Shown here piece after piece: positions 7,758 to 14,260 of a stretch of 14,503 nucleotides of DNA. The position numbers were made by a program, and so were the translations under genes. The stretch comes from an uncultured Spirochaetaceae bacterium (GTDB taxonomy: Bacteria; Spirochaetota; Spirochaetia; Treponematales; UBA12059), in NCBI GenBank assembly GCA_938004315.1, contig CALKWG010000448.1, forward strand, positions 1-14,503, read 5' to 3'. Under the pieces are notes generated by a model, which ran no database searches, had not been told where the DNA came from, and saw nothing but the letters and a program-made list of their open reading frames with translations. Numbering within the stretch: the stretch's first letter is position 1; each line of letters starts with the position of its first letter.

Positions 7758-8691
7758 AGACGGCCTCCTTTAACTTATACACGTACACGTCGGACCTGAG
7801 GTCCAGCTCGGCTACGCTCGGCGCGATGCCGCCGGCGTACATGACGTCCATCACCAGGAGCATGGTCTTCAAGAGCTCGGCGCTCAGGGTCGGCTTGATG
7901 CGGACCGGCACGCGGTAGTTCGCCGGATAGAGTATGGCCTCGGCCGGCGAGCCGTCCTTGGCGACGAGCCTGATCTCCGATACGGCCTTGAGGAGCTCGG
8001 GCGACGACGAGGCCAAGGCCGCCAGCGAGGCCAGGAGCGGCTTCATGCCGTCGCCTAAGCGCATGCCGTAGCGGAGGCCCCGGATCTCTATGCCGGATAT
8101 GACCGGGAGCTCGCGCGCCGCGGGCCGGGCCGAGAGCGGGGCGAAGACTACGCCCTCGGCGTCGACGCAGTGGGCTTCTTGGCGGCCGGAGGCGCCGCGC
8201 GCGTAGACCAGGGCCACCGGCTCGCGCTCCGCGATCTCTATCGAGAGAGCTCCGAAGAAGCCCTTCCTTACGCTCGCCTGGGCGATGCGCGGGTGGCTTA
8301 CCAGGCGCTCGGCCGCCTGCGCGGCGTCGAAGGCCAGCCAATTGGTCGCCTCGCCTATGCCGGCTAAGGAAAGGAGCTCTTCGCGGCTTAGGCTCGAGCC
8401 GCCGCTTATATCGACCGAACGGACGGCGGCCAGGGGCGAGGCCGCGAGGAGGCCGATACCGGCCAGCGCGACGATGAGGGCCGCCAGGGCGGCGAGCGCG
8501 CCGATCCCCCGGCCCGTAGGTCGGCGATCATCGGCGCGGCGGCCGCCGGCTCGGCTCTCGCCGACCCGGCTCGCCGCCGCCCGGCGCGTCCGCTTCGGCT
8601 CTGGTTCGCCGTACGGCGACTCGCGCCGCTCGGCGCGCGTCGCGGCGCCGGCCCAGGCGTAGTCCCGTTCGGCCGCGGCCTGCTCATACAT
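7750..8691 (-). CDS. ftsQ: Cell division protein FtsQ/DivIB
   Basis: A 313-residue bitopic membrane protein of the FtsQ-FtsL-FtsB type complex, which regulates the septal synthase. The first 61 residues are cytoplasmic, rich in Arg and Ala and probably disordered. Residues about 62-86 form one transmembrane helix (GALAALAALIVALAGIGLLA). A POTRA domain follows (AVRSVDISGGSSLSREELL, from about 89), then the FtsQ beta domain with KGFFGALSIEIAEREPVAL, the conserved segment before the substrate-like surface. Sequence is weakly conserved in this family, so the call rests on architecture, the POTRA pattern and its place between ftsW and ftsA. The ATG start overlaps the ftsW stop by 8 bases; AAGGGG lies upstream. 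The end overlaps the ftsA start and carries its ribosome binding site. Confidence 0.9.
   Translation of the reverse strand: MYEQAAAERDYAWAGAATRAERRESPYGEPEPKRTRRAAASRVGESRAGGRRADDRRPTGRGIGALAALAALIVALAGIGLLAASPLAAVRSVDISGGSSLSREELLSLAGIGEATNWLAFDAAQAAERLVSHPRIAQASVRKGFFGALSIEIAEREPVALVYARGASGRQEAHCVDAEGVVFAPLSARPAARELPVISGIEIRGLRYGMRLGDGMKPLLASLAALASSSPELLKAVSEIRLVAKDGSPAEAILYPANYRVPVRIKPTLSAELLKTMLLVMDVMYAGGIAPSVAELDLRSDVYVYKLKEAVSG
7764..7771 (-). promoter_or_regulatory. Shine-Dalgarno site that decides the ftsA CTG start
   Basis: The minus strand reads AAAGGAGG, a full match to the anti-Shine-Dalgarno sequence, 6 bases before the CTG at 7757-7755. The same octamer with the same 6-base spacing precedes the GTG start of the lipoprotein gene (4183-4190), so the geometry is standard for this genome. 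It lies within the last codons of ftsQ. Confidence 0.8.
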
Positions 8692-9838
8692 CGGCGGCCC
8701 CCTTGGCGCGGCCGCTCGGGCCGGGTAGGCGGCTCACGGCCGCCATGAACCCGGCGGCCACGGACGCGGACAGGAGCGATGAACCGCCGGACGAGAAGAA
8801 CGGCAGGGGTATGCCGGTCGCCGGGAGAGCCCCGACCGACACCAAGACGTTGACTAAGGTTTGCAGGCCTAAATAGAAGCCCATGCCGAAGCCTAGGCGC
8901 CTGGCGAACTCGTCCTCGGCGCGCAGGGCGGCGGAGAAACCGCGGAACAGGATGAAGGCCCAGAGCCCCAGGAGGGCGAGCACGCCGAAGAAGCCGGTCT
9001 CCTCCGCCCAGGCGGCTAAGACGAAGTCGGACTGCACGAGGGGGATGCTACGGAGCTTCAAATTGCCTTGCCCGAGCCCCCGGCCCCAGAGCCCGCCCGC
9101 CTGTATGGCCCTGAGGGAGCCGTTTACCTGATACGACAGGTCCGCCGGGTCGAAGCGCGGAGCCAGGAAGCCGATGACCCGCTTCAGGCGGTAATCGCTC
9201 GTAAGCACGCTTAAGGCGGCCAGGGGTATGCCCACGCTGGCCGCCGCGGCGAAGAAGGCGAGCGGCGCGCCGGAGACCCAGAGCATGACGACCGCGACGG
9301 CGGCCACCAGCACGGCGCTTGAGAAATCGTTCTGCAAAAGGACGAGGGCGGTCCCCGCGCCTATCACCACGAGGGGCGGCAGGAGCCCCCCGGTAAAGTC
9401 GCGCAGGCGCTCGCCCTTCTTGGTCAGGATATGCGCCAGGTACAGCACGAGCAGGGGCTTCATGAACTCGGAAGGCTGGAACGAAAGCCCGGAGAAGCCG
9501 AACCAGCGCGAAGCGCCGTTCTTGGTAATGCCGATGCCGGGCATGAACGGCAGGGCGAGGAGGGCCAAGCCGGCGAGCATGAGCGCCCCGGCCTTAGCGC
9601 GCCAGAAGTCCAGCGGGAGGTAGGCGCAGACCAGGAAGGCGAGCGCCGAGGGCAGGAGCCACAGCGCCTGCCTGAGGACGAAATACGCGGGGGAGCGGCC
9701 CAAGGCCATGGCGTAGCCGTACGAGGCGGAATAGAGCGCCGCCAGGCCGACCCCGGCCATGAGGGCCAGGGCGGCCACGAGTGAGGAATCCGGCTGTCCG
9801 CGGCCCAGGGGCCGCTCCATGCGGAACGCGTCGCCCAT
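8684..9838 (-). CDS. ftsW: Septal peptidoglycan polymerase FtsW (SEDS family)
   Basis: A 384-residue polytopic SEDS glycosyltransferase that polymerises lipid II at the septum. About ten hydrophobic segments are visible. Family landmarks are NGASRWFGFSGLSFQPSEFMK (107-127) with the E124/K127 pair, the large-loop aspartate D271 in VQSDFVLAAWAEETGFFG, and the late LPFFSSGGSSLL. The loop reads QSDF where most SEDS proteins have HTDF. The ATG at 9838 begins 8 bases after the mraY stop, with AGGACGGG upstream; the longer open frame to 9934 lies inside mraY. FtsW rather than RodA is inferred from its position among division genes. Its usual transpeptidase partner FtsI is not in the window. Confidence 0.95.
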   Translation of the reverse strand: MGDAFRMERPLGRGQPDSSLVAALALMAGVGLAALYSASYGYAMALGRSPAYFVLRQALWLLPSALAFLVCAYLPLDFWRAKAGALMLAGLALLALPFMPGIGITKNGASRWFGFSGLSFQPSEFMKPLLVLYLAHILTKKGERLRDFTGGLLPPLVVIGAGTALVLLQNDFSSAVLVAAVAVVMLWVSGAPLAFFAAAASVGIPLAALSVLTSDYRLKRVIGFLAPRFDPADLSYQVNGSLRAIQAGGLWGRGLGQGNLKLRSIPLVQSDFVLAAWAEETGFFGVLALLGLWAFILFRGFSAALRAEDEFARRLGFGMGFYLGLQTLVNVLVSVGALPATGIPLPFFSSGGSSLLSASVAAGFMAAVSRLPGPSGRAKGAADV

Positions 9839-9846
9839 ATCCCGTC

Positions 9847-10929
9847 CTATTGAATCTTCAAGGTGGAGAGCGCGACGATGGCGAAGAGCCCGCCGAGTAT
9901 CCAGAAGCGCATGACCACCTTGGTCTCCTTCCAACCGGAGAGCTCGAAATGATGATGGAGCGGGGCCATGCGGAAGATCCGCCTACCCTTAGTCGCCTTG
10001 AAATACAAGACCTGCAGGACGACCGAGACCTCCTCGAGGATGAAGACGCCGCCTATGATGAAGAGGAGGATTTCTTTCTTGACGACGAGGGCCAGGATGG
10101 CCAGGACGCCGCCGAGGCTTAAGGAGCCGACGTCGCCCATGAAGACCTCCGCCGGATGGGCGTTGAACCAGAGGAAGCCTACGCAGGCCCCCAGGATGGC
10201 CAGCACGAAGACGGTGAGCTCGCCCGATCCGCGGACGAAGGGGATGCCCAGGTACTCGGACCAGTCGGCGCGGCCCGAGAGGTAGGTGATGATGCCCAAG
10301 GCTATCACCGCCATGATCACGAGGCCCGTGGCCAGGCCGTCCAGGCCGTCGGTCAGGTTGACGGCGTTGGACCAGCCGACGATGTAGATTACGGCCAGCG
10401 GTATCCAGAGCGCGCCTAAGTCCGCCACCGGGTTCTTGAAGAAGGGCAGATAGAGCTTGGTGGTATCGGGGCTGCGGTCGAGGTAGAGCGCCAGGACCAC
10501 GGCCAGGGCCACCGCGAACTGGCCGACGAGCTTGGCCTTAGCCGAGAGGCCGTCGGAGTTCTTCCTCTTGATCTTGAGGTAGTCGTCCAAAAAGCCCACG
10601 AGCCCCAGGCCTACCATCCCGCCCAAGGCCACCCAGACGTAGCGGTTATTCAGGTCCACCCAGAGGAGCGTCGCGGCCGCCGCGGCCGCGAGCATGAGGA
10701 GCCCGCCCATGGTCGGCGTGCCGGTCTTAACGAGGTGGCTCTCGGGGCCGTCCGAGCGGATCGACTGGCCGAATTTTACGCGGCGCAGGCGCTCGATGAT
10801 GGCCGGGCCGAATATGAAGGCGATGAGCAGGGCGCTGACCGCCGCGTAGGCCGAACGGAAGGTGAGGTAGCGGAAGACGTTGAGCGGCGTGAAGTACCGT
10901 ACCAGGGGATAGAGCCATTCAAGAAGCAT
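9847..10929 (-). CDS. mraY: Phospho-MurNAc-pentapeptide transferase MraY
   Basis: A 360-residue integral membrane enzyme that transfers phospho-MurNAc-pentapeptide from UDP to undecaprenyl phosphate, forming lipid I. All family motifs are present: the D115-D116 pair in GFLDDYLKI, NAVNLTDGLDGLATG (188-202), NAHPAEVFMGDVGSL (256-270) and the H325-H326-H327 cluster in APLHHHFELSGWKE. About ten hydrophobic helices alternate with these loops, and the length is that of the family. The ATG at 10929 follows GGAGG by 5 bases and overlaps the murF stop by 11 bases, so the product of MurF and the enzyme that uses it are translated in coupling. Confidence 0.98.
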   Translation of the reverse strand: MLLEWLYPLVRYFTPLNVFRYLTFRSAYAAVSALLIAFIFGPAIIERLRRVKFGQSIRSDGPESHLVKTGTPTMGGLLMLAAAAAATLLWVDLNNRYVWVALGGMVGLGLVGFLDDYLKIKRKNSDGLSAKAKLVGQFAVALAVVLALYLDRSPDTTKLYLPFFKNPVADLGALWIPLAVIYIVGWSNAVNLTDGLDGLATGLVIMAVIALGIITYLSGRADWSEYLGIPFVRGSGELTVFVLAILGACVGFLWFNAHPAEVFMGDVGSLSLGGVLAILALVVKKEILLFIIGGVFILEEVSVVLQVLYFKATKGRRIFRMAPLHHHFELSGWKETKVVMRFWILGGLFAIVALSTLKIQ

Positions 10930-12346
10930 CGCCGCCTCCGATCTTGCGTATGGGTTCTATAAGCCGTTCCAAAGCCATGGAACGGCTGGCTTTGAGGAGC
11001 GCCGCGTCGCCCGGGCGCAGGGCGGCGACGACGGCCGCCTCGAGTTCGGCGTAGTCGACGAAATGGTAGAGCGCGGGGCCGGCTCCGGCCTCCGCTATGG
11101 CCTCGGCGGCCGCCTGGTAGCCGTCCAAGGCTTCCTCGCCGAAGAAATAGACGGCGGCAGCCTTGGAGTGGGCGGCGCGCCGGCCTACCAGGCGATGAGC
11201 CTCGGGGGCGTGGTCGCCGAGCTCCTTCATGGAACCGAGCACATAGACGCGGCTAGCGCTCAGCTCCGCTTCGTCGCAGAACTCGATCGCCGCGACGGCG
11301 CTCTCGGCGTTGGCGTTATACGAATCGTTGACGATCGTCACCGGGCCGGGCAGCACCTGGGACCGGCCCGACAAGGCCTTGAGCTCGGCCAGGCCGTCGC
11401 GCACCGCCTCGGGGCCGGCGCCGTATAGCTCGGCGGCTCGGATGGCGGCCAGGGCGTTCATCAGGTTATGCGCTCCCGGCAGGGCCAGCTCGCAGTCGAG
11501 CCCGCCGTAGCGTAGGGTCCAACCGGCCAGGCCCCGGCCGCGGGCGCCTTCGAACAGGGGCATGGAGCGCGGGCCGTAGCAAAGGATGCGTCCGGCCACG
11601 TCGGACATAAGATAATCCTTGAAATCGTCGTCTTCGCGCACGATCAGGGTCTGGGCGCCGGTGAAGCGCGAGGCTATGCGCTTCTTCTCGCTCGCGATGC
11701 CCTTGCGAGTGCCGCCCAAGAGCCCGATATGGGCGCTGCCGATGCCGGTGATGAGGGCGCAATCGGGTGAGAAGATCTCGGCCAGGACATCCATCTCGCC
11801 CTGCCTATTGATGCCTAGCTCGAAGACGGCCAGCTCGTGCTCCGGCCTCATAAGGAAGACCGACGCGGGCAGGCCTATCTCCGAGTTGAGGTTCCCGGGG
11901 TTCTTTACCGTTCGCTTCACGCGGGAGAGGATGGCGGCGCACATTTCCTTGACCGTAGTCTTGCCCGAGGAGCCGGTGATACCGAGGCGGGCCACGCCCG
12001 AGAGGCTCGCGCGCCAGGCGGCGGCGGCGCGCTGCAGGGCGGCCAAGGGGTCAGTCGCGACGAAGAGGGGCAGGCGCAGGCCGGCGGCCTCGCCGGCGGC
12101 GGCGTACCAAGCCTCGGACACCAGCGCGGCGGCGGCGCCGGCCGCCTGAACCTGGGCCAGGTAGTCGTGTCCGTCGGCGCGCTCCCCCCGCAGGGCGACG
12201 AAGAGCGCTCCCGGGCCTACGGCCCGCGAGTCGGTCTCGACGCGCTCGAAGGCCGCGACCGCGGCCCCTTCGGAGTAGTTATAGAGACGCGCCCCCGCGC
12301 GTTCGGCGAACCAGGGTAGGCTACAGCCCCCCGCCTTGTCCGGCAT
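10919..12346 (-). CDS. murF: UDP-MurNAc-tripeptide:D-Ala-D-Ala ligase MurF
   Basis: A 475-residue Mur ligase that adds D-Ala-D-Ala to the UDP-MurNAc-tripeptide in the cytoplasm, the last soluble step before MraY. The three-domain plan is visible: an N-terminal substrate domain with ETDSRAVGPGALFVALRG (37-54); the ATPase domain with the P-loop GITGSSGKTTVKE (122-134, K129) and the NPGNLNSEIGLP segment typical of MurF; and a C-terminal domain with NDSYNANAES (340-349), VLGSMKELG and LLKASRSMALE (usually K-G-S-R). The ATG at 12346 has a GGGGAGAG ribosome site about 5 to 7 bases upstream and overlaps ftsL by 26 bases, the longest overlap in the run. MurE, which would supply the tripeptide, is not in the window. 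Confidence 0.96.
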   Translation of the reverse strand: MPDKAGGCSLPWFAERAGARLYNYSEGAAVAAFERVETDSRAVGPGALFVALRGERADGHDYLAQVQAAGAAAALVSEAWYAAAGEAAGLRLPLFVATDPLAALQRAAAAWRASLSGVARLGITGSSGKTTVKEMCAAILSRVKRTVKNPGNLNSEIGLPASVFLMRPEHELAVFELGINRQGEMDVLAEIFSPDCALITGIGSAHIGLLGGTRKGIASEKKRIASRFTGAQTLIVREDDDFKDYLMSDVAGRILCYGPRSMPLFEGARGRGLAGWTLRYGGLDCELALPGAHNLMNALAAIRAAELYGAGPEAVRDGLAELKALSGRSQVLPGPVTIVNDSYNANAESAVAAIEFCDEAELSASRVYVLGSMKELGDHAPEAHRLVGRRAAHSKAAAVYFFGEEALDGYQAAAEAIAEAGAGPALYHFVDYAELEAAVVAALRPGDAALLKASRSMALERLIEPIRKIGGGDAS

Positions 12347-12629
12347 CCAGTCTCTCCCCTCCCGGCTGAACCAGGATATGCAAAGTCGAGTCCGGGCCTA
12401 CCCTTCGGTAGCCTTCGGCCTCGGCCATGGCGCGGTCCACCTGCCGGCGGGCGCCTGCCACGGCTATATTCGCAAGGAGTTTCCGGTTCTCCTCGATCCA
12501 TCGAGCCTGGTCGGCCTCTAAGGCGCGTATCTCAGCCGCGACGGCTTGATAGCGCCCGCTCTGGGCCACGGCCAGGATCAGGACGAGGGGGATGGAGAGG
12601 AGCATGCACAGGGCTACGAAGCGCTTCAT
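12321..12629 (-). CDS. ftsL: Cell division protein FtsL (small bitopic coiled-coil protein)
   Basis: A 102-residue protein with three cytoplasmic residues (MKR), a transmembrane helix at about 4-23 (FVALCMLLSIPLVLILAVAQ) and then a coiled coil at about 27-60 with heptad-like hydrophobics (AVAAEIRALEADQARWIEEN, then LLANIA). This is the architecture of FtsL/DivIC-type proteins that join FtsQ and FtsW-FtsI in the divisome. Sequence conservation in the family is poor, so the assignment depends on architecture plus the classic rsmH-ftsL-mur position. The ATG follows GGAAGGTGA with suitable spacing and lies 25 bases after rsmH. The polar C-terminal tail is glycine rich, and its last codons are shared with the murF start in another frame. 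Confidence 0.85.
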   Translation of the reverse strand: MKRFVALCMLLSIPLVLILAVAQSGRYQAVAAEIRALEADQARWIEENRKLLANIAVAGARRQVDRAMAEAEGYRRVGPDSTLHILVQPGGERLDAGQGGGL

Positions 12630-12654
12630 CGGTTCACCTTCCGGATGTCGGGCG

Positions 12655-13605
12655 TTAGTCGGCGGCCCGTACCGCGCGGAACTTGGCGCTCCGCGAGGCG
12701 GGATTCTCCGCGACCTCGTCCTCGGCCGGCTCCACCGGGCGCTTAGTTAGGACGATGACGCCGCGCTTCCCCTCGTTTAAAGGTATCGGCACGGCATCTT
12801 CCTTCCTATACTTGTCGCGCGGCACGCGCACGGCCCGCTCCTTGAAGGCGAGCTTCACGATGCGGTCTTCGAGGGAATGGAAGCTGATGGCCCCCAGGAT
12901 CCCGCCGGGCGCCAGGCAATCGACGGCGAGCTCCAGGGCCCGGGCTATCCGCCCGAGCTCGTCGTTCACCGCGATGCGCAGCGCCTGGAAGCTGCGCGTG
13001 GCCGGGTGTATCCGCCCGTAGCGCAACTTCGACGGCACGGCCGAGCGTATGATCTCGGCCAGCCGCTTGGCTGAATCGATGCGGGCCGCCTTGCGCTCGC
13101 GTACAATAGCTCCCGCTATGGCGCGCGCGAACGGCTCCTCCCCATAGTCCCCTAGGATCTTGGCCAGCTCCGTCGGTTCCAATTCGTTCACGAGATCAGA
13201 AGCGGTCCTCCCAGTTAAAGGATTCAAGCGCATATCCAGGGCCTCGTCGGCCTGGAGGCTGAATCCCCGCCTCGCCTCGCGAAAATGGTACATAGAGACG
13301 CCGAAATCGAAGAGGATTAAGCCCGGGCGCTCCTTATCGCCCCGGAAATCCTTAAAGAACTCGTCAAAAAAACCGGCGTAGAAGCTGGTCCGCCCCTCGT
13401 AGGGCCTGAGCCGCTCCTTGGCCATGGCCTGCATCTCGGGGTCGGCGTCGACGCCCAAGACCCGCAAGCCGGGATAGCGCTCCAGGAAGGCCAGCGAATG
13501 CCCCGCCAAACCCTGGGTCGCGTCGATCATCAGGCAGCCCTCCGCGGGCGGCACGAGATACTCGAGGGTCTCGCGCAGCATGACCGGCACGTGTAGCGCT
13601 TCCAC
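12655..13605 (-). CDS. rsmH: 16S rRNA (cytosine(1402)-N4)-methyltransferase RsmH/MraW
   Basis: A 316-residue SAM-dependent methyltransferase acting on C1402 of 16S rRNA in the decoding centre. Landmarks are HVPVMLRETLEYL at the start, the SAM-binding loop MIDATQGLAGHS (26-37), acidic D53/D55 in GVDADPEM, LNPLTGRTASDLVNE (128-141), GRIHPATRSFQALRIAVNDE (197-216) and GAISFHSLEDRIVK (238-251). The SAM loop reads GLAGHS where GxGGHS is usual, and LFDFGVS replaces the more common LxDLGxS. The start is a GTG at 13605, preceded by AAGGGAG with 5 bases spacing; it lies 10 bases after mraZ. Position directly after mraZ is conserved across bacteria. Confidence 0.97.
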   Translation of the reverse strand: MEALHVPVMLRETLEYLVPPAEGCLMIDATQGLAGHSLAFLERYPGLRVLGVDADPEMQAMAKERLRPYEGRTSFYAGFFDEFFKDFRGDKERPGLILFDFGVSMYHFREARRGFSLQADEALDMRLNPLTGRTASDLVNELEPTELAKILGDYGEEPFARAIAGAIVRERKAARIDSAKRLAEIIRSAVPSKLRYGRIHPATRSFQALRIAVNDELGRIARALELAVDCLAPGGILGAISFHSLEDRIVKLAFKERAVRVPRDKYRKEDAVPIPLNEGKRGVIVLTKRPVEPAEDEVAENPASRSAKFRAVRAAD

Positions 13606-13615
13606 CCCGGCTCCC

Positions 13616-14059
13616 TTACAGGTTCTGGATATTCAAGGCCTCGGCCGCGGAGGCGAAATCGGCCTCCGTGGCGTCCAGCCATGCCTTATACGAATCCGCG
13701 TCCCACAGCTCCAAGCGATTGGCTATGCCGAGCACGATGCAATCCTTGGACAGGGACGCGTATTCCCTGAGGCTCTGCGGCACGGCTACGCGGCCGGCCT
13801 TGTCGATCTCTACTTCCTGGGCGGGAGCGATGATGCGGCGCTGGATTATGCGCGCCTGCTGGTGGAAAAGGCTCGTCGTGCTGAAGATCTGATTCGAGAC
13901 CGCGGCCCAGCGCTCGGGGGTAAAGACCCACAAGCACTTGTCCAGGCCCTGGGTGACGACGAGGACGTTCGTATCGAGGCCGTTCCGCAGCTTGGCGGGG
14001 AGCGACAGCCGTCCTTTGTCGTCGAGGGTGTTCCTGAACTCGCCCGTTACTAAATCCAT
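13616..14059 (-). CDS. mraZ: Transcriptional regulator MraZ
   Basis: A 147-residue protein with two SpoVT/AbrB-like half-domains: GEFRNTLDDKGRLSLPAKLR near residues 6-25, and EVEIDKAGRVAVPQSLREYA near 82-101, each carrying the D-x-K/A-GR-(L/V)-x-(L/V)-P core of MraZ. Members form ring-shaped multimers, bind spaced TGGG repeats and control their own dcw operon. It is the first gene of the cluster here. Its ATG (14059) is preceded by a GGGAAG-containing purine stretch that also serves as part of the operator. A strong candidate promoter and the operator boxes lie directly upstream, supporting autoregulation. Confidence 0.97.
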   Translation of the reverse strand: MDLVTGEFRNTLDDKGRLSLPAKLRNGLDTNVLVVTQGLDKCLWVFTPERWAAVSNQIFSTTSLFHQQARIIQRRIIAPAQEVEIDKAGRVAVPQSLREYASLSKDCIVLGIANRLELWDADSYKAWLDATEADFASAAEALNIQNL

Positions 14060-14092
14060 CCACTACTTCCCTTTTTCTCCCACTTTCTCCCA
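14059..14092 (-). promoter_or_regulatory. MraZ operator: 10-bp-period TGGG boxes
   Basis: On the minus strand, TGGG occurs at 14092-14089 and 14082-14079, AGGG at 14072-14069 and TGGA at 14062-14059, each exactly 10 bases from the last. The units read TGGGAGAAAG, TGGGAGAAAA and AGGGAAGTAG. Known MraZ operators are TGGG(N) direct repeats with about a 10-bp period upstream of mraZ, so this is a textbook match in sequence, spacing and location. The boxes fall between the predicted transcription start and the start codon, so binding would block elongation or initiation. Confidence 0.88.
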
Positions 14093-14101
14093 CATATCGA
14101 C

Positions 14102-14132
14102 TATATACTACCCCAACGGCCCACCTTGTCAA
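14102..14132 (-). promoter_or_regulatory. Candidate sigma70-type promoter of mraZ/dcw operon
   Basis: The minus strand carries a perfect TTGACA (14127-14132) and, 16 bases downstream, TAGTAT (14105-14110, 4 of 6 matches to TATAAT); an overlapping TATATA (14102-14107) would be at 19 bases. The expected start, near 14098, lies a few bases before the first MraZ box and about 40 bases from the mraZ ATG. The upstream DNA is AT rich, which could help RNA polymerase binding. Confidence 0.65.
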
Positions 14133-14224
14133 CGAAGCCGATTACATCAAAATAACTCGACAGAATCATTTTTAGCAGATTCAGCTACACATCCGTATAG
14201 CACCAGGGGTAAAACGCGATCGAC

Positions 14225-14254
14225 TTGCTTTAATCGGCGGGGTCGTCCTACAAT
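14225..14254 (+). promoter_or_regulatory. Candidate promoter of the divergent small gene, abutting its ATG
   Basis: TACAAT (14249-14254) matches TATAAT at 5 of 6 positions and lies 18 bases after TTGCTT (14225-14230), a 3-of-6 match to TTGACA. Only 6 bases separate the -10 box from the ATG at 14261, so transcription would begin at or within a base or two of the start codon, giving a leaderless mRNA. No Shine-Dalgarno sequence lies before this ATG. Confidence 0.45.
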
Positions 14255-14260
14255 CCGGCC

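Larger units (their letters stand above)
14060..14260. other. Divergent intergenic region between mraZ and the right-edge gene
   Basis: This is the only non-coding stretch of note. It contains the MraZ operator and the mraZ promoter on the minus strand, and a promoter-like pair next to the plus-strand gene. The middle part, about 14133-14220, is clearly richer in A and T than the surrounding genes and contains a short inverted repeat, GAATC/GATTC, with a 10-base spacer (about 14163-14182). I see no RNA gene, riboswitch or terminator in it. Confidence 0.7.

Noticed and set aside
7117..7773. 218-codon plus-strand open frame opposite ftsA, and similar frames opposite topA, dprA, murF and rsmH
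   Set aside because: All mirror well-supported genes; their low-complexity Arg/Ala/Ser composition shows a GC-driven absence of stops, not coding.
9839..9934. N-terminal extension of the ftsW frame
   Set aside because: It overlaps the end of mraY and has no family similarity; the ATG at 9838 gives a normal FtsW N-terminus.
14102..14107. TATATA as the main -10 box of mraZ
   Set aside because: Its spacing to TTGACA is 19 bases, longer than the usual 16 to 18; TAGTAT at 16 bases fits better, though neither is perfect.
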